Assembly: GCA_023390245.1 (NCBI GenBank) | Contig: JAEWDF010000042.1 | Coordinates: 1 to 18,672 of the forward strand | DNA: 18,672 bases | Direction of reading: 5' to 3' | DNA from: Pseudomonadota bacterium | GTDB taxonomy: Bacteria; Pseudomonadota; Alphaproteobacteria; Caulobacterales; Caulobacteraceae | Shown here: positions 1-7,849 of the stretch, in pieces | Position numbering within the stretch: the first letter of the stretch is position 1 | How the letters are laid out: the number at the start of each line of letters is the position of its first letter | Made by a program: the position numbers and the translations under genes | Notes under the pieces: generated by a model | What the model was told of the DNA's origin: nothing | Databases searched by the model: none | Seen by the model: only the letters and a program-made list of their open reading frames with translations

Positions 1-38
1 GTCAAGGCCGCCGCGATGATCCAGCCGCTCCGTTTCAT
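1..38 (-). CDS. Start of an exported or membrane protein running off the left edge (partial)
   Basis: The reverse strand has an ATG at 38 followed by an open frame to the window edge. The 12 complete codons read MKRSGWIIAAAL, a short positively charged start followed by a hydrophobic stretch, as in a signal peptide or a first membrane helix. A TAAGAA hexamer (51-46, reverse strand) lies seven bases before the ATG; if it is a -10 element the message would be nearly leaderless, but no convincing -35 is visible. The gene lies downstream of the S9 peptidase gene on the same strand. Too little is present to name a family, and it could be a chance open frame. Confidence 0.4.
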   Translation of the reverse strand, partial: MKRSGWIIAAAL

Positions 39-119
39 GACATCGTTCTTAGCCGCCGTCCGGCGCCGGAGCCCCTCATAAGTCCGTGAGGCGGGCCCGG
101 GCTGCGGGGAAGGCGCGCC

Positions 120-2318
120 TCAATCCATCAGTTGCTGGGCCAGGTAGACATAGTGCCGCGCCCAGCGGCGGGCGTTGGCGATCGGGTCGGCGTCGTTGGA
201 ATGGCCCCCTGAGGTCTCCTCGTAATAGAGGTGGTCGTGGCCCTGGTCTCCCAGGCGGGCGGCGAACTTGCGCGCGTGGCCTGGGTGGACCCGGTCATCG
301 CGGGTGTTGGTGGTGACGTAGACGCGCGGATAGCGCACTTCCGGTCGCAGCTGCTGATAGGCGGAATAGCGCGCGATCCATTCGGCCTGCTCCGGAATGC
401 GCGGGTCGCCGTATTCGCCGATCCACGAGGCGCCGGCCGGCAGCTCGTGATAGCGCAGCATGTCGATCAGCGGGCTTTCGATCACCGCCGCATTGAACAG
501 CTCCGGATGCTGGGTGATCGACACCGAGGTCAGCACCCCGCCGTTCGACCGGCCGTAGATTCCCAGGCGGCGCGGGCTGGTCACGCCGCGCGCCTCAAGG
601 TCGCGGGCCACGGCGGCGAAGTCGTCGAAGGCGCGCTGGCGGTTCTCGTTCAGAGCCGCCTGGTGCCAGCCCGGCCCGAATTCGCCGCCGCCTCGGATGT
701 TGGCGTTGACGAAGACGCCGCCCCGCTCCAGCCACAGCTTGCCCATCTCGGGCTTGTAGGCGGGGGTCATCGACAGCTGGAAGCCGCCGTAGCCGAACAG
801 GATCGTCGGGTTCGATCCGTCCAGCCGCATGTCGCGCGGATGGACGATGAAATAGGGGATCTTCGTCCCGTCGGCCGAGGTCGCCTCGTACTGCTCCACC
901 ACATGGGCCGAGGCGTCGAACTTGGCGGGGGCGGTCTTCAGCTCGGTCAGGGCCGTCGAGCCGACCGAGGCCAGGCTCAGCGTCGGCGGGGTCAGGAAGC
1001 CCTGGGTCGAGACGAAGACCTCGCCGCGCGCTTTTGACGAATCGCCCAGGCCGACCGCGACGTTGTCGGGCGCGTCGATCGGCGATGCGGTCCAGCCTCG
1101 CGCGCCGGCGTGGAAACGCATCAGCCTTCCGGCCACGTTGTCGGTCACGGCGACGACGATGTCGTCCGAAAGGACGGCGACGTCCTGAAGGGCCTGCCGG
1201 GCGGTCGGCTGGAAGACGACGGCGTCGTCGCGGGGGATCCGCAGGCTCAGCCGCGTCTCTCCCAGCACGGCCAGCGGCAGGGCCAGCAGGGCGCCGGGAG
1301 CGTAGTCCTCGCCGTCGAAGCTCCAGGCCTGGTCCGGCGAGAAGACGAGACGGCCGCCGATCACGCCGAAGACGCCGACCCGTTCCGGCAGGTTGAGTTT
1401 CCGGGCCGCGCCGTCCTGGCCCAGCGCCCATGTCTCCGACCGGAAGGTGTCGAGCGGGCGGCTGATGATGACGGCCAGCACCCGGCCGTCCTTGTCGCGA
1501 TAGACGGCCGGGCTGACGCCATAACCGCCGTCGACGGCGTCGCCGCGATAGGCCTCGACCGCCTGGGCCAGCGCCTGGCCGCGCTTCAGCGTCTTGACGA
1601 TGTAGGGATAGCCGGATTCCGTCAGGGTCCCGGGGCCGAAGTCGGTGGCGACCAGCAGGGTGTCGCGGTCCAGCCACTCGATGCGGTGCTTGCCCTCGGG
1701 CAGGGCGAAGCCGCCGTCCACGAAGGCCTTGGTCGTCAGATCGAACTCGCGGACCACGACGGCGTCCTTGCCGCCGTCCGACAGGCTGACCAGGCAACGG
1801 ACGTCGTCGGGCGCCAGGCAGTCGGCCCCCTTGAACACCCAGTCCCGGCCCTCGGCCCTCGACAGGGCGTCGATGTCCAGCAGGGTCTCCCACCGGGGGG
1901 CCGCGGACCGGTAGGAGTCCAGCGTCGTCCGGCGCCAGACGCCCTTCGGATTGCCGGCGTCCTGCCAGAAGTTGCCGATCCCGTCGCCCAGGAAGGACGG
2001 CATGGGGATTCGGTCCTCGGCGGTCAGTATGGCTTCGGCTTCCCGACGGAAGGTCTCATAGCGCGGGTCGCCGGTCAGGGCGGCCAGAGACTTGCGGTTC
2101 TCCTCGGCGACAAAGGCCATGGCCTCGGCCCCGTCCACCTGCTCCAGCGCCAGGTGGTCGTCGATGGCCGCCACGCCGGCGGGGGTCAGGTCGCGCGGGA
2201 AATGCGGCGGCGGGCCGCGCTCGGCGGCCTGTTCGACGGGGGACTGGGCCATGGCGACGGTCGAGAGGCTCGTGGCGGCGAGAAGGGCCGCGAGCAGGGC
2301 GGCGGACGAACGGTTCAT
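120..2318 (-). CDS. Exported prolyl oligopeptidase family serine peptidase (S9A)
   Basis: The 732-residue protein should hydrolyse peptides on the carboxyl side of proline, probably in the periplasm. The chosen ATG at 2318 begins a clear signal peptide (MNRSSAALLAALLAATSLS, then VAMAQ) and has a GGGA eight bases upstream; a longer frame reaching 2372 would put charged residues before the signal and is rejected. The N-terminal part (about 60-450) should form the seven-bladed propeller lid of the family, and contains the typical FWQDAGNPKGVWR-type entry motif near residue 130. The C-terminal alpha/beta hydrolase domain carries Ser591 in GRSNGG, Asp675 in TRDDRV and His706 in SGGHSN, the complete catalytic triad. 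Length fits the family (about 680-730). It lies 81 bases downstream of the channel gene and probably has its own promoter there. S9A assignment is firm; the substrate is unknown. Confidence 0.93.
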   Translation of the reverse strand: MNRSSAALLAALLAATSLSTVAMAQSPVEQAAERGPPPHFPRDLTPAGVAAIDDHLALEQVDGAEAMAFVAEENRKSLAALTGDPRYETFRREAEAILTAEDRIPMPSFLGDGIGNFWQDAGNPKGVWRRTTLDSYRSAAPRWETLLDIDALSRAEGRDWVFKGADCLAPDDVRCLVSLSDGGKDAVVVREFDLTTKAFVDGGFALPEGKHRIEWLDRDTLLVATDFGPGTLTESGYPYIVKTLKRGQALAQAVEAYRGDAVDGGYGVSPAVYRDKDGRVLAVIISRPLDTFRSETWALGQDGAARKLNLPERVGVFGVIGGRLVFSPDQAWSFDGEDYAPGALLALPLAVLGETRLSLRIPRDDAVVFQPTARQALQDVAVLSDDIVVAVTDNVAGRLMRFHAGARGWTASPIDAPDNVAVGLGDSSKARGEVFVSTQGFLTPPTLSLASVGSTALTELKTAPAKFDASAHVVEQYEATSADGTKIPYFIVHPRDMRLDGSNPTILFGYGGFQLSMTPAYKPEMGKLWLERGGVFVNANIRGGGEFGPGWHQAALNENRQRAFDDFAAVARDLEARGVTSPRRLGIYGRSNGGVLTSVSITQHPELFNAAVIESPLIDMLRYHELPAGASWIGEYGDPRIPEQAEWIARYSAYQQLRPEVRYPRVYVTTNTRDDRVHPGHARKFAARLGDQGHDHLYYEETSGGHSNDADPIANARRWARHYVYLAQQLMD

Positions 2319-2344
2319 GGAAACATCCCGGAATGACGGCCGGC

Positions 2345-2372
2345 ACCTTAGCCGGGCGGGCCAGGGCGGCAA
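2345..2372 (-). promoter_or_regulatory. Putative sigma-70 type promoter of the S9 peptidase gene
   Basis: On the reverse strand TTGCCG (2372-2367) is followed after 16 bases by TAAGGT (2350-2345). Transcription would start near 2338, giving a leader of about 20 bases before the ATG at 2318. The -35 fits the TTG-start pattern common in Caulobacter-type promoters; the -10 is moderate. This is a sequence match only. Confidence 0.4.
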
Positions 2373-2399
2373 GGCGGGTGTCCGAACCTTACGGCTTTG

Positions 2400-3209
2400 T
2401 CATGATCCCTGGTCAGCCCCTTCGTCGGGGATGCACAGGGGATTGCCGCAGGCCTTGCAGTGGACCGCGTCCGGATCGTGCTTGGCCAGGCCGCAGACGC
2501 CGCACGCGAAACGGACCTTGTTGGGCCGGATCAGGGTCTGGGCCAGGCGCAGGAACAGGGTAATGCCGACCAGCATGACGGCGATCGACAGCAGCCGCCC
2601 CCACGGGCCCGGCAGGGTCACGTCGCCGAAGCCGGTCGTGGTCAGGGTCGCGACGGTGAAGTATAGGGCGTCGACATAGCCGGCGATGCCGTCGTGTCCC
2701 CGGAAGGTGGCGTAGACGAAGCCGGTCGCCACGAAGACGAAGGTGACCAGATTGGCCAGGGCCCGTGTCACCTCCTCCACGCGGGTGTCGTCGTAGCGAT
2801 GGCCCACCGTCCGCCAGAAGAAATCCGAATTCAGCAGGGTCCACAGCCGCAGCATCCTGAGGAAGCCCAGGTTGAACAGCCAGGCCGGGAACAGCAGCGT
2901 AGCCAGGACGAACAGGTCCACCCAGACGATCGGCCGCTTCAGCCAGTCGCGGATGTCGGACCAGGCGTAGGCCCGCGCCATGAGGTCGAGCGTCAGGATC
3001 GTCGCCACCAGATAGTCCAGGGCGTAGAAGCCCCAGCCCATGTTCTTCAGGATGGGTCCCGCCAGGAAGAAGGCGATGATGACCACGTCGATGGCGATCA
3101 CCGCCAGCCGGAACCGCACCGCCGGCGGCTGCGAGCCATGGTAGAGGTAGCGAAGGCGCGCCCTAAGTCGCAGGCCGTCTTCCCTGTGTTCGGTCTCTGT
3201 CGTCGCCAC
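2400..3209 (-). CDS. Potassium-channel-like membrane protein with C-terminal zinc ribbon
   Basis: The 269-residue protein looks like a voltage-gated-type ion channel subunit of the inner membrane. Hydrophobic helices are visible at about 33-52, 58-80, 93-112, 114-127, 150-168 and 203-222, and a pore loop precedes the last one. The selectivity filter reads TTTGFGD (190-196), a close variant of TVGYGD, so potassium selectivity is likely. The S4-like helix has only a few arginines (LGFLRMLRLW), so true voltage sensing is doubtful. After the last helix two CxxC pairs (C236/C239 and C251/C254) make a zinc-ribbon-like tail of about 35 residues, unusual for a channel. Translation starts at a GTG (3209) preceded by GGAAA. 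The gene diverges from dapF with only 40 bases between starts. Family assignment is firm; gating signal and physiological role are unknown. Confidence 0.88.
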   Translation of the reverse strand: MATTETEHREDGLRLRARLRYLYHGSQPPAVRFRLAVIAIDVVIIAFFLAGPILKNMGWGFYALDYLVATILTLDLMARAYAWSDIRDWLKRPIVWVDLFVLATLLFPAWLFNLGFLRMLRLWTLLNSDFFWRTVGHRYDDTRVEEVTRALANLVTFVFVATGFVYATFRGHDGIAGYVDALYFTVATLTTTGFGDVTLPGPWGRLLSIAVMLVGITLFLRLAQTLIRPNKVRFACGVCGLAKHDPDAVHCKACGNPLCIPDEGADQGS

Positions 3210-3235
3210 GCCGGTTTCCGCGAAGGGGGGATGAG

Positions 3236-3243
3236 CCTATAGG
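3236..3243. promoter_or_regulatory. Palindromic CCTATAGG in the divergent channel/dapF promoter region
   Basis: The 40 bases between the channel GTG (3209) and the dapF ATG (3250) contain the self-complementary octamer CCTATAGG, which reads TATAGG, a good -10 hexamer, on both strands. On the plus strand a TTTCCG at 3215-3220 lies 17 bases upstream and could be a weak -35; transcription would then start at about 3250, on the dapF ATG itself. No -35 at proper spacing is seen for the minus direction. Confidence 0.35.
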
Positions 3244-3249
3244 ACGGCC

Positions 3250-4080
3250 ATGAACCGTCCCTTCGTCAAGATGAACGGCGCCGGCAACGATTTCGTTGTC
3301 GTCGATGCGCTGGAGCAGCCGTTTCGGCCGAGCGACGACCAGGTGCGCGCCCTGGCCGACCGCGAGACGGGCGAAGGCTTCGACCAGCTGATCGTCATCG
3401 AGCCGTCGGAAGCCGCCGACGCCTTCATGCGGGTGTGGAACGCGGACGGCTCGATGGTCCAGACCTGCGGCAACGCCCTGCGCTGCGTCGGCTGGCTGCT
3501 GATGCAGGCCGGCGGGACGGACCGCGTGACGATCGACACCGCCGGCGGGCCGACGACGGCCGCGCGGGCCGGCGACCACAGCGTCACCGTCGATATGGGC
3601 GCCCCGCGCCTGGACTGGGCCGAAGTGCCCCTGGCCGAAGAGATGGACACGCGCGGCATCGAACTTCAGCTCGGGCCGATCGACGACCCCGTGCTGCACA
3701 CGCCGGGCGCTGTCTCGATGGGCAATCCGCATGTCGTCTTCTTCACCGATCGCCAAGACGACGGCTTCGTGACGGGCTCGGGCTCGCTGGTCGAGCATCA
3801 CCCGCTGTTCCCCGAGGGGGTCAATGTCGGCTTCGCCGATATCCAGGCTCGCGATCACATTCGTCTCCGCGTCTGGGAACGCGGCGCCGGCCTGACCCGC
3901 GCCTGCGGCACCGGCGCCTGCGCCGCCCAGGTGGCGGCCGTGCGGCGCGGCCTGACCGACCGCAAGGCGACCGTTGTCGTGGACGGCGGCGAGCTGGTGA
4001 TCGACTGGGACGCGGCGTCGGGCCACGTCTTCATGACCGGCCCGGTCGAGGTCGAGCGCACGGGAACCCTGTCGATTTGA
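3250..4080 (+). CDS. dapF: Diaminopimelate epimerase
   Basis: This cytoplasmic enzyme interconverts LL- and meso-diaminopimelate, giving the direct precursor of lysine and of the peptidoglycan stem peptide. The 276-residue length is typical. The N-terminus begins with the signature MNRPFVKMNGAGNDFVVVD. The two active-site cysteines are C73 in QTCGNALRC and C219 in RACGTGACAA, one in each half of the pseudo-symmetric fold. The first motif has Ala-Leu where enterobacterial enzymes have Gly-Ala, a change I believe is tolerated in alphaproteobacteria. AGGA at 3241-3244 gives a ribosome site five bases before the ATG, although a -10 placed here would make the message leaderless. The stop TGA overlaps the TTG start of mtaB, so the two are almost certainly one transcript. 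Confidence 0.97.
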   Translation: MNRPFVKMNGAGNDFVVVDALEQPFRPSDDQVRALADRETGEGFDQLIVIEPSEAADAFMRVWNADGSMVQTCGNALRCVGWLLMQAGGTDRVTIDTAGGPTTAARAGDHSVTVDMGAPRLDWAEVPLAEEMDTRGIELQLGPIDDPVLHTPGAVSMGNPHVVFFTDRQDDGFVTGSGSLVEHHPLFPEGVNVGFADIQARDHIRLRVWERGAGLTRACGTGACAAQVAAVRRGLTDRKATVVVDGGELVIDWDAASGHVFMTGPVEVERTGTLSI

Positions 4081-5303
4081 CGCTGGAGGTCCTGACCTTC
4101 GGCTGCCGCCTGAACGCGGTCGAGAGCGAGGCCATGCGGGCGCGCGCCGAGGCGGACGGCCTGGCCGACGCCGTCCTGGTCAACACCTGCGCCGTCACCG
4201 CCGAAGCCGTGCGCCAGGCCCGCCAGGCGATCCGCCGCGCCCGCCGCGCCCGGCCGGACGCCCCGATCATCGTCACCGGCTGCGCCGCCCAGACCGAGGG
4301 CGAGACCTTCGCCGCCATGCCCGAGGTGACGCGCGTCCTCGGCAACGCCGCCAAGGCCGCGCCCGGCGCCTATCGTCCGTCCACGGAGCGGATGTCGGTC
4401 GCGGACATCTTCGCCGCCCCGGCCGCGCTGGCGACGGCGCGCCCGCTGAAGGACCGGGTGCGCGCCCATGTGGCGATCCAGACCGGCTGCGACCACCGCT
4501 GCACCTTCTGCATCATCCCCTATGGCCGGGGAGACAGCCGCTCCGTCCCGGCGGGCGAGGTGGTGGCCCAGGTCCGCGCCCTGGCCGACCAGGGGGTGAA
4601 GGAAGTGGTGCTGACCGGCGTCGACCTGACCAGCTGGGGCGCCGACCTGCCGGGCGCGCCGTCGCTGGGCGGGCTGGTCCGGCGCATACTGAGGCTGGTC
4701 CCCGGCCTGCCGCGCCTGCGCCTGTCCTCCATCGACGCGGCTGAGATCGACGACGCCCTGCTGGACGCCTTCGCGACCTCGGACCGGCTGATGCCCTATC
4801 TGCACCTGTCGCTCCAGCACGGCGACGACCTGATGCTGAAGCGGATGAAGCGGCGTCACCTGCGCGCCGACGCCCTGGCGCTGGTCGCGCGCGTCCGCGC
4901 CGTCCGGCCCGATGTCGCCTTCGGCGCCGACCTGATCGCCGGCTTCCCGACCGAGGACGAGACGGCTTTCGCCAACCTGCTGTCTTTGGTGGAGGAGGCG
5001 GATCTGGCCTTCGTCCACGCCTTTCCCTACAGCCCGCGCGCCGGCACGCCGGCCGCGCGGATGCCGCAAACGCCCCGCCCCGTCGTCAAGGCGCGCGCCG
5101 CCCGGCTGCGCCAGGCCGGGGAGGCGGCCCTGGCCCGCCACCTGGAGCGCCAGGTCGGCCGCACGGTCGAGGCCCTGGTCGAGCATGGTGGCCTGGCCCG
5201 GGCGCCCGACCACACGCCGATCGCCTTCGACGACGCGCCGGGTCGGCTGGCGCGGTTGACCATCACCGGCGTCGACGGGACGCGGCTGGCGGCCGCGCCC
5301 TAG
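4077..5303 (+). CDS. mtaB: tRNA (N6-threonylcarbamoyladenosine-37 C2) methylthiotransferase MtaB
   Basis: MtaB is a radical-SAM enzyme that inserts sulphur and a methyl group into t6A at position 37 of ANN-decoding tRNAs. The N-terminal methylthiotransferase domain holds cysteines C10 (TFGCRLN), C38 (NTCAVT) and C69 (VTGCAAQ) for the auxiliary 4Fe-4S cluster; the radical-SAM CxxxCxxC is C138/C142/C145 (GCDHRCTFC); a TRAM-like RNA-binding tail follows from about 355. The CRLN form of the first motif points to MtaB rather than MiaB or RimO. The TTG at 4077 is chosen because the next in-frame ATG (4134) would remove C10; it overlaps the dapF stop as TTGA, implying translational coupling. The resulting 408 residues fit the family. 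The frame remains open far upstream of the TTG, antisense-free but out of frame within dapF, and that part is not coding. Confidence 0.94.
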   Translation: MTLEVLTFGCRLNAVESEAMRARAEADGLADAVLVNTCAVTAEAVRQARQAIRRARRARPDAPIIVTGCAAQTEGETFAAMPEVTRVLGNAAKAAPGAYRPSTERMSVADIFAAPAALATARPLKDRVRAHVAIQTGCDHRCTFCIIPYGRGDSRSVPAGEVVAQVRALADQGVKEVVLTGVDLTSWGADLPGAPSLGGLVRRILRLVPGLPRLRLSSIDAAEIDDALLDAFATSDRLMPYLHLSLQHGDDLMLKRMKRRHLRADALALVARVRAVRPDVAFGADLIAGFPTEDETAFANLLSLVEEADLAFVHAFPYSPRAGTPAARMPQTPRPVVKARAARLRQAGEAALARHLERQVGRTVEALVEHGGLARAPDHTPIAFDDAPGRLARLTITGVDGTRLAAAP

Positions 5304-5374
5304 GGACGATCCGGCGGAAATCCGCACAGCAGCGGCCGCCGGGGATCACTTTTTCCGCACAGAAGCCGCGCCGA

Positions 5375-5405
5375 CCAAGGGCCCGGCGCCCCTGGAGGCC
5401 CTTGG
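5375..5405 (+). terminator. Perfect 9-bp inverted repeat after mtaB, possible terminator
   Basis: CCAAGGGCC (5375-5383) and GGCCCTTGG (5397-5405) form a perfect GC-rich stem around a 13-base loop, in the 196-base gap between mtaB and maeB. No run of T follows, so it is not a classical intrinsic terminator; it could be a Rho-assisted 3' end for mtaB or a structure in a maeB leader. TTGTCC (5428-5433) with TAGGAA 17 bases on (5451-5456) is a weak promoter candidate for maeB downstream of it. Confidence 0.35.
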
Positions 5406-5499
5406 CGCGGGGTTTCCGCCTCCATGGTTGTCCCGCCTCGCCGGTCGCACTAGGAACGAAGCAGCAAAAACGAATGCGCGCCCGGAAACGCCCCAAACC

Positions 5500-7839
5500 A
5501 TGCCCGACCAGACCGACAAGCAGACCTTCTCCGACGAGGAGGCGCTGGATTTCCACCGCATTCCGACGCCGGGCAAGATCTCCATGGCGCCGACCAAGCC
5601 GATGGCGACCCAGCGCGATCTGTCGCTGGCCTATTCGCCGGGCGTCGCCGTGCCGGTGCGGGCCATCGCCGAGAACCCGGACAAGGCCTACGACTACACG
5701 GCCAAGGGCAATATGGTCGCCGTCATCTCCAACGGCACGGCCATCCTGGGGATGGGCAACCTGGGCCACATGGCGTCCAAGCCGGTGATGGAAGGCAAGT
5801 CGGTGCTGTTCAAGCGCTTCGCCGACGTCGACAGCTTCGACGTCGAGGTGAAGACCACCGATCCGGCCGAATTCGTCACCGTGGTCAAGAACATCGGCGA
5901 CACTTGGGGCGGCATCAACCTGGAGGACATCAAGTCCCCGGAATGCTTCGTCATCGAATCCGAACTGCAGGACCTGCTGGACATCCCGGTCTTCCACGAC
6001 GACCAGCACGGCACGGCCATCATCTCCACCGCCGGCCTGATCAACGCCTGCCACGTCGCCGGCAAGAAGCTGGACGAGGTCAAGGTGGTGCTGTCGGGCG
6101 CCGGCGCGGCGGGCCTGTCGTCCATCGCCCTGATGAAGGCGGCGGGGGTGAGGCCTGAGAACACCGTCATCTGCGACCGCGACGGCGTGGTCTACAAGGG
6201 CCGCGACCACGGCATGGACCAGTGGAAGGCCGCCCATGCGACCGACACGCCGCTGCGGACCCTGGCCGAGGCCATGGTCGGCGCCGACGTGGTCATCGGC
6301 CTGTCGGCGCGCGGCGCGATCACCCGGGAGATGGTGGCGACCATGGCCCCCAATCCGATCATCTTCGCCATGGCCAACCCCGACCCGGAGATCACGCCCG
6401 AGGACGTGCAGTCGGTGCGCTCGGACGCCATCATCGCCACCGGCCGTTCGGATTACGCCAACCAGATCAACAACGTCCTGGCCTTCCCCTATCTGTTCCG
6501 GGGCGCGCTGGACGTGCGCGCGCGGCGGGTGAACCACGAGATGAAGGTGGCCTGCGCCCAGGCCCTGGCGGCCCTGGCGCGCGAAGACGTGCCCGACGAG
6601 GTCGCCGCCGCCTATCGCGGCCGTAAGCTGAAGTTCGGCCCGGACTACATCATCCCCACCCCGTTCGACCCGCGCCTGATCTGGTACATCCCGCCCTTCA
6701 TCGCCCAGGCGGCGATGGATTCGGGCGTGGCGCGCCAGCCGATCGAGGACATGGACGCCTATCGCCACGACCTCCGGTCCCGCGTCGATCCGTCAGCGGC
6801 CCTGATGCAGAAGATCACCTCGGCGGTGCGCGGCGGCCCGGACAAGCGCGTCGTCTTCGCCGAGGGCGAGGAAACCGCCGTCATCCGCGCCGCCTGGGCC
6901 TTCAAGCAGGCCGGGCTGGGCACGCCGGTTCTGGTCGGACGCGAGGACCTGATCCGCCAGAACGCCGCCGAGGCCGGGCTGACCTTCGACGAACTGGGCA
7001 TCGAGATCACCAACGCCCGCGTCTCGGGCTGCAACGCAGAGTACACCGAATGGCTGTACGAGAAGCTCCAGCGCCGGGGCTATCTGCGTCGCGACGTGCA
7101 GCGGATGATCAACCAGGACCGCAACTATTTCGCCGCCACCCTGGTCGCCAAGGGCCGGGCCGACGCCATGGTCGCGGGGGTCACCCGCAACTTCAACATG
7201 GCGCTGAAGGAGGTCCAGCGCGTGCTGGACGTCGAGGACACGCTGATCGGCCTGTCGATCCTGCTGGCCCGGGGCCGCACCCTGTTCGTCGCCGACACCT
7301 CGATCCACGAACTGCCCGACGCCGAGGAACTGGCCGAGATCGCCATCAAGGCCGCCGACACCGTGCGGCGCCTGGGCCGCAATCCGCGCGTGGCCTTCCT
7401 CAGCTATTCGACCTTCGGCAATCCGCCGGGCGACCGGGGCGAAAAGGTGCGCCAGGCCATCCGCATCCTGGACCGGAAGGGCGTCGATTTTGAATATGAG
7501 GGCGAGATGCCGCCGGAAGTGGCGCTGGACCCGCTGGGCCACCCCGCCTACGCCTTCAACCGCCTGACCAAGCCGGCCAACACCCTGGTCATGCCGGCGA
7601 TCCATTCGGCCTCGATCTCGACCAAGCTGGTCCAGGCCCTGGGCGGCGCGACCCTGATCGGCCCGCTGCTGGTCGGGCTGGAGAAGCCGGTCCAGATCGT
7701 GTCGCTGGGCGCCTCGGTCAGCGAAATCCTGTCGGCCGCCACCTTCGCCGCCTATGACGCCGGCCCCGCCTTCCAGGGCTCGGGCCTGACCTCGGCGCCG
7801 CGACCGCCGGCGGCGCTGTTCGAACCCGGCGAAGGCTGA
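5500..7839 (+). CDS. maeB: NADP-dependent malic enzyme with C-terminal phosphotransacetylase-like domain
   Basis: The enzyme oxidatively decarboxylates malate to pyruvate, giving NADPH and supplying pyruvate/acetyl-CoA during growth on C4 acids. The malic N-terminal domain contains SLAYSPGVAVPV and the metal/substrate motif FHDDQHGTAI (about 165-175); the Rossmann dinucleotide loop is LSGAGAAGLSS near residue 200; FAMANPDPE follows near 290. From about 430 to 770 the protein resembles phosphotransacetylase, as in MaeB-type hybrids, where this part is thought to be regulatory (acetyl-CoA sensing). The ATG at 5500 is preferred, giving 779 residues, in the usual MaeB range; an in-frame TTG at 5428 would add 24 residues of no family similarity. 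Ten bases separate its stop from rsmI, so a shared transcript is likely. NADP rather than NAD use is inferred from the architecture. Confidence 0.95.
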   Translation: MPDQTDKQTFSDEEALDFHRIPTPGKISMAPTKPMATQRDLSLAYSPGVAVPVRAIAENPDKAYDYTAKGNMVAVISNGTAILGMGNLGHMASKPVMEGKSVLFKRFADVDSFDVEVKTTDPAEFVTVVKNIGDTWGGINLEDIKSPECFVIESELQDLLDIPVFHDDQHGTAIISTAGLINACHVAGKKLDEVKVVLSGAGAAGLSSIALMKAAGVRPENTVICDRDGVVYKGRDHGMDQWKAAHATDTPLRTLAEAMVGADVVIGLSARGAITREMVATMAPNPIIFAMANPDPEITPEDVQSVRSDAIIATGRSDYANQINNVLAFPYLFRGALDVRARRVNHEMKVACAQALAALAREDVPDEVAAAYRGRKLKFGPDYIIPTPFDPRLIWYIPPFIAQAAMDSGVARQPIEDMDAYRHDLRSRVDPSAALMQKITSAVRGGPDKRVVFAEGEETAVIRAAWAFKQAGLGTPVLVGREDLIRQNAAEAGLTFDELGIEITNARVSGCNAEYTEWLYEKLQRRGYLRRDVQRMINQDRNYFAATLVAKGRADAMVAGVTRNFNMALKEVQRVLDVEDTLIGLSILLARGRTLFVADTSIHELPDAEELAEIAIKAADTVRRLGRNPRVAFLSYSTFGNPPGDRGEKVRQAIRILDRKGVDFEYEGEMPPEVALDPLGHPAYAFNRLTKPANTLVMPAIHSASISTKLVQALGGATLIGPLLVGLEKPVQIVSLGASVSEILSAATFAAYDAGPAFQGSGLTSAPRPPAALFEPGEG

Positions 7840-7849
7840 TCCGGGGCCG

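Noticed and set aside
595..1893. 432-residue arginine-rich frame inside the S9 peptidase gene
   Set aside because: It is a frame-shifted shadow on the same strand with very high Arg/Gly/Pro content. The real gene has a signal peptide and intact triad.
3435..4076. N-terminal 214-residue extension of the mtaB frame through dapF
   Set aside because: It overlaps dapF in another frame and is arginine-rich low-complexity; MtaB homology begins at the TTG at 4077.
5263..6768. 501-residue minus-strand frame antisense to maeB
   Set aside because: It is rich in His, Gly, Asp and Arg without a family pattern, as expected for antisense of a GC-rich gene; maeB on the other strand is clear throughout.
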